Shown in pieces: positions 1-6,777 of a DNA stretch of 9,570 bases (position 1 is the stretch's first letter; the number at the start of each line of letters is the position of its first letter). Source of the stretch: Proteobacteria bacterium UBA7415 (GTDB lineage: Bacteria; Pseudomonadota; Gammaproteobacteria; Arenicellales; Arenicellaceae); assembly GCA_002470515.1 (NCBI GenBank), contig DKML01000032.1:1-9570 (forward strand). The letters run 5' to 3'. Under the pieces are notes generated by a model. The model was not told where the DNA came from and made no database searches. It saw only the letters and a program-made list of their open reading frames with translations. Made by a program: the position numbers and the translations under genes.

Positions 1-24
1 ACCACGACCACCACGACCACCACG
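1..24. repeat. 9-bp tandem repeat ACCACGACC, about 2.7 copies, cut by the window edge
   Basis: ACCACGACC occurs at 1-9 and 10-18, and a partial copy ACCACG at 19-24. Read in the frame of base 3 the unit encodes His-Asp-His, so copy-number change would lengthen or shorten the tail without shifting frame. The full copy number lies outside the window. Confidence 0.7.
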
Positions 25-86
25 GCTGCGCCCACGACAACCATAGTCGCACCCCCGTGTTGATAGACTTGAACTCCGACATTTGA
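1..86 (+). CDS. C-terminal end of an upstream gene, probable His/Asp-rich metal-binding tail (partial, frame uncertain)
   Basis: Only the 3' end of this gene is in the window. Reading from base 3 gives a tail beginning HDHHDHHGCAHDNH and ending LIDLNSDI before TGA at 84-86. His/Asp-rich tails with an occasional Cys are typical of metal-handling proteins such as the SlyD chaperone or metal transporters, so a metal-binding tail is the favoured reading. The same bases are also open in frame 1, giving a Thr-rich tail ending at TGA 61-63, and in frame 2 to about base 46. The repeat therefore makes the frame ambiguous. The terminator just downstream supports a rightward gene ending here. Product unknown. 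Confidence 0.4.
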   Translation, partial: HDHHDHHGCAHDNHSRTPVLIDLNSDI

Positions 87-110
87 TGAACGGTTGAGTC
101 GCTAAGGATT

Positions 111-139
111 AAAAAAAGCTGTCTTAGGGCAGTTTTTTT
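111..139. terminator. Rho-independent terminator, probably bidirectional
   Basis: An A-run at 111-117 leads into GCTGTC, a short TTAG loop, GGCAGT, and a T-run at 133-139. The stem has six GC-type or wobble pairs extended by A-U pairs, and there is a T-run on the + strand and an A-run on the other side, so it can work in both directions. It lies 25 bp after the TGA at 84-86 and separates the upstream gene from the large gene that starts at 192. Confidence 0.8.
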
Positions 140-178
140 GTGCCAAAATATGACCTAAATCGCATGATCTAAAACCAT

Positions 179-183
179 AAGGA
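179..183 (+). promoter_or_regulatory. Ribosome binding site that fixes a TTG start
   Basis: AAGGA lies 8 nt before the TTG at 192-194. The reading frame is closed by TGA at 165-167 and has no ATG between that stop and the TTG, so this site supports TTG as the real start of the 1063-residue protein. Confidence 0.7.
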
Positions 184-191
184 TCCCATTT

Positions 192-3100
192 TTGAAAATT
201 AATGTGCTGCATTTATTGACTGATGCTGAAGTTTTGCAGGCTGCAGATCTAGCAATGCCAAGTCAAGCCGGTCTTGTCGAGTCTGTGCTCATTTCAACGT
301 CGATGACGCGGGATCAACAAGGTTCAGCTGATTTGGTCGAGGCGTTGAAGGCAGACTTTTTTTTGTTGCTGCCGCCCGGCTGGAGAGTTTCGATTGATCC
401 GTTACAAAAAGTCGAACTACAGTTAGATAGTTCTGATATGAATGTTCGAATGATTGGCCCGCTTGGCAACCAGTCGTTTCGAGCACTTCTGCTCAGCAAG
501 TCTCGGTTATTAGATGAGCTGCAAAACAAAGATCTAGGAGTAATTCTTGAGCGCCGATTTAATCAACCACCAAGCCAGAGCCTTTGTACACAAATTGATG
601 TTGCGGCCGTAGTTGGTTCGCCTGCGCTCAATACAGCATTAGCGAAGCGGCTCATTGATTTAGATTCAACAGATATAAACAGCTGGCGCAAGCGCGCCGA
701 AATTTTAGAAACTTTGGGCCATGTGGACGAAGCTCGTTCGGTTTACAGCGCCGTATTTGAGGCATCTAATTCTTCGCTTACCGACTGTTGGTTTGCGGCA
801 TTTCGGTTGGCGGTTCTTTATGCTCAGATCGAAGGGTCAGGCAAAGAAGTTATCTATTATTGTGAAAGAGCTTTTGATTTGTTACCTGAGCGCTGTGAGC
901 CATTGGTCTTACTCGCAGCAAACTTGAGAGAGCAGGGGGACAATGATTCTGCATTGCAACTCAGTAAGGTGGCAAGCGAGATACCATTTGATCCAGTCCA
1001 GGAAGATGTGTTTAAGCACACATATCGCTTAGGCAGACACGCAGAACGGTATCGTTGTGCCAAGCAAGCAGGCGATGATTTAGAGATTATTTCTGCGGTA
1101 AACGATTTTACCGTGGCTGCGTATAAAGGCAGTACGGATCCAGTCCTTGAAGCGCAAATGGTGGTAGAGCGCAATGCTGCATATCGGCGAACTAACATTA
1201 ACTTTCCTTCTATGGCGTCGAAGCGTAACGCATTTTTGGTCGTAATTCCGTTCTACAACGTTGGTCAATTACTCAGAGAGTGTGTCGAGAGTGTCTTGGA
1301 GCAAACTTATGAGCGATATGAGGTTGTCTTGATTGATGATGCATCAAACGATCAGGATACTATTGAGTTAGCCGATTTATTGGCGCGACATCGTCGTGTA
1401 CGATTGGTGCGCAATCAAACTAATGTAGGTCCCTTGAGTAATCAGATGGAGGCAATCAGATCGTGTAGAAATCCTAATACGATTGCGGTCTTTCTTGACG
1501 GGGACGATAAATTAGCGCATTCAGGTGTACTCAACTTTTTGAACGCTGCGTACCACGCCACGGGCTGTTGGCTTACCCATGGTCAGTGGCAATCAATTCA
1601 AACGGGTCGCCAGGGCTATGCTCGACCAATTATGGCGCATGAGTCGGTTGTTGATATCTATCGAAATGGTTCGTTGGTGTTCCCCATTCATCTTCGAACA
1701 CATCGTGTAGGCTTATTGCATAGACTGCTTGAGATCGATCCTGATCTTGGGTGTTTTAAAAACCGAAGAGGCAAGATAGTGCGTCGAGCCGCAGACCTGG
1801 CTCATATGCGAGCTATGATGCAATTGGCGGGTGCGTCTCGATGCCAATATATGCCAGAAGTTCTTTATTTGTACAACGAAGGTAACCCAAATTCACTGCA
1901 CAAGATCGACCGACAAGGATTAATCGATGATGCATATGATGTAGGTCTTTTGCCGTCGTTGGATCCCATCAGAAGCTACCTGCCACTATCGGCCAAGACA
2001 CGACAAGCCTCATCTACGCAGATGCGGGCATCAAGAGCGCCCGCTCGAGTTGTGTTTTTGTTGCTCGATGGTGCTGACCCGACTACGATCAAAAGATTAT
2101 GTAGGGCAGGCTTGATGCCCAATTTTAATTCGATTTTTAATAAGGCAATTAAGGTTGACCATTTTGTAGGTGATTCGAATAGAGCGTTCTGGAAGAGTGT
2201 TTTTACGGGGGAGGAAACTGGTGCCTCTGAAGCTTTGTATCGAACCTATCGTGCACAAGTAGATGGTGAGCGTGGCAGTGAGTTTAATCACCACGCACAT
2301 CTTACAGTTGAAGGTTTTTGGGAACATTTGGCGTATAAAAATTATAAAATTGCAGTACTTAATCCGCCTGGAGTTACGATTTATCAGAGTGTGCCGAACG
2401 TTACACAAATTTCGTCTTGGTTGGTGCATGCGCCAACATCGAGATGTAGAACTGAGCCTCCTCAGTTGGAATCGGCTCTGATGAGTCTGTCTACCGAGGA
2501 TGTTTGGCTTGGGCAAGGTTCAGAGTCCTGGGGTGCGCTTAGCGATGCTCAAGAGTTAGAGCTTGGTAAAGTGCTCAGGCCCCGCAATGCTGTAAAAACA
2601 GACGCTTATGGGCAATTATTGGCGCACGCGGATTGGGATCTTTTTATGTGCGCCTATGACGGTTTACATGACGCGCTGCATAAACTCTGGAGCTCGACAC
2701 AGGTTGATTCGCAAGGGCATAATTTGTTCGAGCAATCCTACATAGATTTAGACCATCAGTTAGGGAAATTATTAGAGAGTTGCGGTGACGCCGAGATTTA
2801 TGCGCTCGCAGGATTGGGCGGTCAAACCAATGGATCGCAGATCAACGCGGTGCTAGAAACGACTCAAGAAATATTGAATGCCAGCGATATTCAGGTTTCG
2901 GATGTGTGTTTTCAATTGCTCGACTACACGCCAAATGTTGCGCATATAAAGTTTCTGGTGAAAGGTCGAGACGATTCGGGCGTGATCGAAATGGAAGACT
3001 TACCGCGGGTTATGGCATTGGTATCTCAACAATGGCTCGCATTGCGTGGCGATGATACCGGCGCCCCGATTGTTGCCGAGATAGTTGCCCCACGCGAGCA

Positions 3101-3383
3101 GTTTCCCAATAAACCGTATTCTTCTACACTTGCCGACTTGGCTCTCATTTGGAACGATTACGATTTATCTGAGGCTTATAGCTCAGAGTTATTGAAGTCG
3201 CGGACTTATAGAAAAAACACTGGCGATATACTCGAGTTCCGAGTTGGAGATCATTCTGCTGAAGCGGTGTTCTATTCAAATCTTGATGACATTGATGAAG
3301 CGATCGACTCTGAGTCACTTAAGCATGTCCAACTAGGAAGCCTAATAAGATCTAGGGTTTTGCGCGAGCCGAGCCAGCATTAG
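192..3383 (+). CDS. Large fusion protein: TPR-like segment, family 2 glycosyltransferase, alkaline-phosphatase-superfamily domain
   Basis: The 1063-residue product starts at TTG 192. Residues about 140-290 are helical and TPR-like (NSWRKRAEILETLGHVDEAR). Residues about 346-570 are a GT2 glycosyltransferase: VVIPFYNVGQLLRECVESVL, then IDDASN (D382, D383), FLDGDD (D436, D438, D439) and the late VLYLYNEGNPNS segment. Residues about 619-1030 match the type I phosphodiesterase/alkaline-phosphatase superfamily: LLLDGADP (D626), a WKSVFTG segment, LHDALHKLW (H826, H830) and GDHSAEAVFYS (H1021). The usual SDHG metal-binding motif is replaced by AGLGG (873-877), so this domain may be inactive. No signal peptide or membrane segment is visible, so a cytoplasmic protein is inferred. 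A glycan-building role is likely; the sugar and acceptor are unknown. It stands alone between a terminator and the M48 gene. Confidence 0.85.
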   Translation: MKINVLHLLTDAEVLQAADLAMPSQAGLVESVLISTSMTRDQQGSADLVEALKADFFLLLPPGWRVSIDPLQKVELQLDSSDMNVRMIGPLGNQSFRALLLSKSRLLDELQNKDLGVILERRFNQPPSQSLCTQIDVAAVVGSPALNTALAKRLIDLDSTDINSWRKRAEILETLGHVDEARSVYSAVFEASNSSLTDCWFAAFRLAVLYAQIEGSGKEVIYYCERAFDLLPERCEPLVLLAANLREQGDNDSALQLSKVASEIPFDPVQEDVFKHTYRLGRHAERYRCAKQAGDDLEIISAVNDFTVAAYKGSTDPVLEAQMVVERNAAYRRTNINFPSMASKRNAFLVVIPFYNVGQLLRECVESVLEQTYERYEVVLIDDASNDQDTIELADLLARHRRVRLVRNQTNVGPLSNQMEAIRSCRNPNTIAVFLDGDDKLAHSGVLNFLNAAYHATGCWLTHGQWQSIQTGRQGYARPIMAHESVVDIYRNGSLVFPIHLRTHRVGLLHRLLEIDPDLGCFKNRRGKIVRRAADLAHMRAMMQLAGASRCQYMPEVLYLYNEGNPNSLHKIDRQGLIDDAYDVGLLPSLDPIRSYLPLSAKTRQASSTQMRASRAPARVVFLLLDGADPTTIKRLCRAGLMPNFNSIFNKAIKVDHFVGDSNRAFWKSVFTGEETGASEALYRTYRAQVDGERGSEFNHHAHLTVEGFWEHLAYKNYKIAVLNPPGVTIYQSVPNVTQISSWLVHAPTSRCRTEPPQLESALMSLSTEDVWLGQGSESWGALSDAQELELGKVLRPRNAVKTDAYGQLLAHADWDLFMCAYDGLHDALHKLWSSTQVDSQGHNLFEQSYIDLDHQLGKLLESCGDAEIYALAGLGGQTNGSQINAVLETTQEILNASDIQVSDVCFQLLDYTPNVAHIKFLVKGRDDSGVIEMEDLPRVMALVSQQWLALRGDDTGAPIVAEIVAPREQFPNKPYSSTLADLALIWNDYDLSEAYSSELLKSRTYRKNTGDILEFRVGDHSAEAVFYSNLDDIDEAIDSESLKHVQLGSLIRSRVLREPSQH

Positions 3384-3432
3384 TTGTTTAATGATGGACT
3401 AAAAGAAAGCTCATGAGCATGGGTGTGGGGCT

Positions 3433-3462
3433 TTGGTGAAAAAACGTGATAAGACTTTTAAT
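3433..3462 (+). promoter_or_regulatory. Weak candidate sigma-70 promoter for the M48-TerB gene
   Basis: TTGGTG at 3433-3438 and TTTAAT at 3457-3462 are separated by 18 bp. The -10 box has one mismatch to consensus but the -35 box matches only in its first three bases. Transcription would start around 3469, very close to the ribosome binding site at 3473-3476. This is a guess from boxes alone. Confidence 0.25.
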
Positions 3463-3485
3463 ATTTAGAAACAGGACAATAATTC

Positions 3486-4697
3486 ATGAACGCTGCTCAT
3501 AAAAACGCAACGGATATCCGTTGTGAAAACGACCTCTCGTTTTACAATAAGTTGCTTAAACATCGTGATGTACAAGCGGTTAATACAATGATTGCGCGTC
3601 ATGAAAAAGATGGGTATCAGGGAGTGCGTCGTAACTTGCTGGCAACATCTGTTCGTCTGACGCAAGCAATGGCGCCCGATATCAGCAGAATGGCGCAGGA
3701 GTGCATAGAAATGCTAGGTGTTGAACTGCCTGTAGAGTTGTTTGTGTATTCATCGCCGCAATTTAACGCCGCTTGTTTTAAGCCCGAAGCGGAACGGCTT
3801 TATGTAATGTTTTCTTCAAGTTTATTAGAGGGGTTCGATCTTGACGAACTTAAGTTTGTTATGGGACATGAGCTGGGTCACCACGTATATGATCACCATG
3901 CTGTACCCATTGGCCATTTGTTGAACGGCCAGCAGCGCCCAGATCCAGCACTTGCTTTAGAGTTGTTTGCATGGTCTCGCTATGCAGAAATTTCGGCTGA
4001 TCGAGCTGGCGCACACTGCGCTCAAAATATGGATGCGGTTGCAAGATCCTTATTTAAGTTGTCGAGCGGACTTACAAGTAAGGTTGTTGAATTTAGTCTA
4101 AACGATTTTGTTGCTCAGGTGGACGACATGACTGAGGTCGACCGAAGTCCAGGTCAAGGCGCTCCGCAATCAGACTGGTTTTCTACCCATCCTTTTAGCC
4201 CATTGCGCGTAAAAGCACTGAAGCTGTTTGAACGGTCTGAGCTCTACTCAGGTAAAGAATCCAAACATAGCTTAGAAATGGGTGTGCAATCGATTCTGAG
4301 CATTATGGAGCCTAGCTACTTAGAGGCCAAAACGGATACGGCTGAGGCAATGCGAAGGTTGCTTTTTTCTGGCTTGATTGCAGTGGCGAATGCCAGTGGT
4401 GGTATTAGTAAAGAAGAAATCGAAATATTTACTAGCTATTTTGGTAATTACGCTTTTTCCGAGAAGCTAGATGTAGAAAAAACCATATTGACCTTAGGGC
4501 GGCGGATTGAAGAGGTTATTAAGAAAGCCAGTAAAACTCAACAAATGCAAGTTCTTCATGATTTGTGCGTTATGGCGAAGGCGAATGGCAGCGTCACCAT
4601 AGCTGAAAGGTCTGTACTTGATTCGACCGCAGTTGCTATGAGTATTCCAACTACCGTAGTATGCCAAGCAATCAATGGTTTGATCGAGCTCGATTAA
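3486..4697 (+). CDS. M48-type zinc metallopeptidase with C-terminal TerB-like domain
   Basis: The 403-residue protein starts at ATG 3486 with AGGA at 3473-3476, 9 nt upstream. Residues about 60-245 form an M48-like peptidase domain: HELGH at 128-132 gives the zinc ligands H128 and H132 and catalytic E129; YAEISAD gives the third ligand E168; WFSTHPFSPLR (231-241) matches the STHP segment common in M48 enzymes. Residues about 290-400 look like a TerB (tellurite-resistance) domain: a helical region with acidic ASGGISKEEIEIF and a second MAKANGSVTIAERSVL half. Unlike HtpX there are no membrane segments and no signal peptide, so it should be cytoplasmic. Zinc-dependent proteolysis is inferred from the complete motif; the substrate is unknown. 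TerB domains are linked to metal or stress responses in other bacteria, which suggests a stress-related protease. It is separated from both neighbours by 100 bp or more and is probably its own transcript. Confidence 0.85.
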   Translation: MNAAHKNATDIRCENDLSFYNKLLKHRDVQAVNTMIARHEKDGYQGVRRNLLATSVRLTQAMAPDISRMAQECIEMLGVELPVELFVYSSPQFNAACFKPEAERLYVMFSSSLLEGFDLDELKFVMGHELGHHVYDHHAVPIGHLLNGQQRPDPALALELFAWSRYAEISADRAGAHCAQNMDAVARSLFKLSSGLTSKVVEFSLNDFVAQVDDMTEVDRSPGQGAPQSDWFSTHPFSPLRVKALKLFERSELYSGKESKHSLEMGVQSILSIMEPSYLEAKTDTAEAMRRLLFSGLIAVANASGGISKEEIEIFTSYFGNYAFSEKLDVEKTILTLGRRIEEVIKKASKTQQMQVLHDLCVMAKANGSVTIAERSVLDSTAVAMSIPTTVVCQAINGLIELD

Positions 4698-4713
4698 CTG
4701 TTTAGGCCGAGAG

Positions 4714-4836
4714 TTGCATGTTCGCAAAATAGAAGAGGCAGTACGGATTTTTGCAAAGGCAAGGCTAAATAGTAGAGCTGCCGTATACGTGCTCGATAGC
4801 CACATTGATTTTTATATAGCCGTTGCTTATAAGTAA
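4714..4836 (+). CDS. Possible 40-residue small protein or gene remnant, TTG start
   Basis: A reading frame open from 4684 to TAA at 4834-4836 yields, from TTG 4714, a 40-residue peptide starting MHVRKIEEAVRIFAKARLNS and ending LDSHIDFYIAVAYK. The residue mix (a charged amphipathic helix, then a hydrophobic, strand-like end) looks protein-like. TAGG at 4703-4706 lies 7 nt upstream and could serve as a weak ribosome binding site. The frame ends just before the cysH promoter at 4853. No ATG is available and I do not recognise the family. It could also be the eroded 3' end of a lost gene, or chance. Confidence 0.3.
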   Translation: MHVRKIEEAVRIFAKARLNSRAAVYVLDSHIDFYIAVAYK

Positions 4837-4852
4837 AGACACTTTCCGTATT

Positions 4853-4880
4853 TTGAGGTAGGAGCACGCCTTACTATACT
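4853..4880 (+). promoter_or_regulatory. Candidate sigma-70 promoter for the cysH-like gene
   Basis: TTGAGG (4853-4858) and TATACT (4875-4880) are spaced by 16 bp and match consensus at four and five of six bases. The predicted start near 4887 leaves a leader of about 50 nt containing a hairpin. The position just upstream of the reductase makes it the likely promoter. Confidence 0.55.
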
Positions 4881-4894
4881 CGGATCTATCTTGA

Positions 4895-4912
4895 GGCACC
4901 CAGTTGGGTGTC
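4895..4912 (+). other. Leader hairpin upstream of the cysH-like gene
   Basis: GGCACCC (4895-4901) pairs with GGGTGTC (4906-4912) over seven positions including one G-U, with a 4-nt AGTT loop. No U-run follows, so it is not a terminator. It begins about 8 nt after the predicted transcription start, so it may stabilise the mRNA 5' end. It ends 11 nt before the TAGG ribosome binding site at 4924-4927. Confidence 0.5.
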
Positions 4913-4935
4913 AAAGCATAAAATAGGTCACTGTT

Positions 4936-5619
4936 ATGTTGGAAAGCGTTCAAACCAAACCGATGGCACTTAAATCGCCTCCGGCCGTTTTCAGCCCCAC
5001 GGCTGATCTTGTGTTGCTGAACAAGCAGTTCAAAGGTGTTAAACCTAGTGAGGTTATGAGTTTCACTGTGATGAACGCGCGCAATCCAGTGGTGTTCACG
5101 AACTTTCGCCCTCTTGCGATCGCATTCTTGCATTTGGTGACTAGACCGCTGCCAGACATTCCAGTTATTTGGGTCGATCACGGTTTTAATACACCTGAGA
5201 CGTACAGACATATTGAGCGTGTGGTGGATCGATTAGGTTTAAACCTGCATGTTTACTCGCCTAAAATGTCTGCGGCTCATTACACGGCAGTATATGGTGA
5301 GATACCTAAGGTCGACACTCCTGAGCATGATCGGTTCTCAGAGATCGTAAAGCTCGAACCATTTAGTCGAGCGATGAGTGAGCTTCAGCCTGATGTTTGG
5401 TTGAACGGCATTCGTCATGACCAAAACAGTCATCGTAAGGAATTAGACGTATTTACGTTTGGCAGCCATAAAACTATTCGTGTGGCGCCTATGTTCCATC
5501 TTACTGAGCTGGACGTTGAGGAATACATTTATGATCGCGGCCTTCCAGATAACCATGATTATTATGATCCTACTAAAGGTGAAGAGCATCGTGAGTGTGG
5601 CTTATTGTTGCGAACCTAG
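4936..5619 (+). CDS. cysH: PAPS reductase family protein (CysH-like), divergent
   Basis: CysH reduces 3'-phosphoadenylyl sulfate to sulfite in cytoplasmic sulfate assimilation, using thioredoxin or glutaredoxin. The 227-residue product has family landmarks: PDIPVIWVDHGFNTPETYRH (73-92), the basic GIRHDQNSHRKEL segment (158-170), and the C-terminal redox motif RECGL with the only cysteine, C221. The absence of the extra Cys pairs that bind a 4Fe-4S cluster in APS reductases points to the PAPS type. Oddities: the nucleotide-loop SSSFG of E. coli CysH is FTNFR here (54-58), the tail reads ECGLL instead of ECGLH, and the protein is about 17 residues shorter than E. coli CysH. No other cys genes are nearby. 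ATG 4936 is preceded by TAGG at 4924-4927, 8 nt upstream. Family membership is secure; sulfate-assimilation activity is less certain. Confidence 0.8.
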   Translation: MLESVQTKPMALKSPPAVFSPTADLVLLNKQFKGVKPSEVMSFTVMNARNPVVFTNFRPLAIAFLHLVTRPLPDIPVIWVDHGFNTPETYRHIERVVDRLGLNLHVYSPKMSAAHYTAVYGEIPKVDTPEHDRFSEIVKLEPFSRAMSELQPDVWLNGIRHDQNSHRKELDVFTFGSHKTIRVAPMFHLTELDVEEYIYDRGLPDNHDYYDPTKGEEHRECGLLLRT

Positions 5620-5659
5620 TAGCTTATATTATTTGCGTTATTCGCGTGCGCAAGCCTTT

Positions 5660-5671
5660 ATGCTCGAGCAT
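5660..5671. other. Perfect 12-bp palindrome in the cysH-birA spacer
   Basis: ATGCTCGAGCAT reads the same on both strands. It is 87 bp before the birA start codon. It could be an operator half of a regulatory region or chance; it has no flanking U-run, so it is not a terminator. Confidence 0.4.
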
Positions 5672-5712
5672 TTGTCTAGACTTTATCTACGCGCACTGTT
5701 TTTCCGCTAGAC

Positions 5713-5735
5713 TTGGAGGAGAATATTCTCTCCAA
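5713..5735. other. Near-perfect inverted repeat with central GAGAATATTCTC just upstream of birA
   Basis: TTGGA (5713-5717) and TCCAA (5731-5735) flank the perfect 12-bp palindrome GAGAATATTCTC (5719-5730), with one unpaired G at 5718. As RNA it would form a hairpin that buries the strong GGAGG Shine-Dalgarno-like sequence at 5715-5719. It ends 22 bp before the birA ATG. It may be an operator or an RNA element affecting birA expression; no T-run follows, so terminator function is unlikely. Confidence 0.5.
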
Positions 5736-5757
5736 CTCGGTGTCCGGATCTATCTAA

Positions 5758-6777
5758 ATGGCGAACCCAAAGCTCCAAACAAATTTGCCCAATGTCGAAC
5801 AGCTGAACGCATGTTTCGAATTACTGACACATAGAGAAGCTTCATTACTTGAGCTTGCAAGCGTGAGTAATGCATCTTCTTCTGAGTTAGCGCCAGTTCT
5901 TCGTGAGCTGATTGAGCAGGGAGTGCTTTTTGGAAGCCTGAACCCTGAGAGTACTATTGGGTTCTCGGGGGATGTGGAAAGACTCAGCAAACAGAGTATT
6001 AAACAGCAGATTGCACCGCGATATACAGATATACTTGCTTGTTTTGCGCTTGAGACTGTAATAGGGTCTACCAACGACCGACTATTAAAGAGTCCAATTG
6101 TTGCGGGTAAAGCAGGACTTTGCCTCACAGAAATGCAAGTTGCTGGACGAGGTCGACGCGGCAATGCTTGGCACTCAGGTCCTTTTCGTAATATCGCGAT
6201 GTCGGTAGCCTATAAGTTCGCGTCATGGCCAAGCTCTACACCAAGCTTCGCTTTGGCAGCAGGTGTGGCGATTGCAAGCGTGCTCAGGGACAAAGTCAAC
6301 GCGGATGTAAAAATCAAGTGGCCTAATGATGTACTGGTTTATGGCAAGAAACTCGGAGGAATCTTAGTAGAGGCCGCAGGTGCCTACGGAGGTGATTGTT
6401 TGTTGGTGGTCGGTCTAGGCTTAAATGTTGAACAGCGAGATGACTCTGCTAGCGCGGGTTCAGATTATCAATGGGCTAGCCTAACGGACTTAGGTCTGGA
6501 CTGCTCTCGCAATGATCTAGTCGCTGAGTTAGTGTCGGCGTTGATCGAAACTTTCATTTTGTTTGAGTCTAATGGTTTTAACCCGTTTCGAGAGCACTGG
6601 CAGAATCTCAGCGCGTTTCATGATGCAAGAGTGCTAATTGTGAACCAAGAAACAAGCTTTGAAGGGTGGCAAAGAGGCGTTGATGCCTCGGGCGCATTAA
6701 TAGTTGAGGATTTGAACGGTATTACCCATACTATTGATGACGTTGCAACGAGTGTAAGAGGTGTCAATGAAAGGTAG
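5758..6777 (+). CDS. birA: Biotin--[acetyl-CoA-carboxylase] ligase / biotin operon repressor BirA
   Basis: BirA makes biotinyl-5'-AMP and transfers biotin to the carrier protein of acetyl-CoA carboxylase; bifunctional forms also repress biotin genes. The 339-residue product has an N-terminal winged-helix region (about 15-60, ASLLELASVSNASSSELAPV), ETVIGSTN (99-106), the biotinyl-AMP loop GRGRRG (130-135), KWPND (187-191), KLGGILVE (198-205), and a small C-terminal domain ending ATSVRGVNER. It is slightly longer than E. coli BirA (321 residues). The DNA-binding domain suggests a repressor as well as a ligase. The ATG directly follows a TAA and has only a weak ribosome binding site (CGGA, 5745-5748). 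The 3' end overlaps coaX by 11 bp, so the two are probably cotranscribed and coupled. Confidence 0.95.
   Translation: MANPKLQTNLPNVEQLNACFELLTHREASLLELASVSNASSSELAPVLRELIEQGVLFGSLNPESTIGFSGDVERLSKQSIKQQIAPRYTDILACFALETVIGSTNDRLLKSPIVAGKAGLCLTEMQVAGRGRRGNAWHSGPFRNIAMSVAYKFASWPSSTPSFALAAGVAIASVLRDKVNADVKIKWPNDVLVYGKKLGGILVEAAGAYGGDCLLVVGLGLNVEQRDDSASAGSDYQWASLTDLGLDCSRNDLVAELVSALIETFILFESNGFNPFREHWQNLSAFHDARVLIVNQETSFEGWQRGVDASGALIVEDLNGITHTIDDVATSVRGVNER
6756..6761 (+). promoter_or_regulatory. Ribosome binding site choosing ATG 6767 as coaX start
   Basis: AAGAGG lies 5 nt before ATG 6767. The alternative in-frame GTG at 6761 would overlap this site and has no Shine-Dalgarno of its own, so ATG 6767 is preferred. 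Confidence 0.65.

Noticed and set aside
1..60. RGG-repeat protein on the minus strand (CGTGGTGGT repeats)
   Set aside because: The frame would need to start within the first 190 bases, with no room for an RNA-binding domain before the repeats, and a terminator separates it from any longer gene.
2097..2516. 139-residue open frame on the minus strand inside the large fusion gene
   Set aside because: It lies wholly inside a clear domain-bearing gene, has no recognisable motif, and its composition is that of an antisense shadow.
3399..3435. AAAGCTC / GGGCTTT inverted repeat after the large fusion gene, considered as a terminator
   Set aside because: The loop is about 15 nt and no T-run follows, so an intrinsic terminator is not supported.
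4765..5211. 148-residue open frame on the minus strand across the cysH start
   Set aside because: It overlaps the promoter and the conserved start of the reductase, with no family features.
5595..5834. 79-residue + strand frame bridging cysH and birA
   Set aside because: It overlaps the end of cysH and the start of birA in another frame, and its ribosome binding site and motif content are poor.
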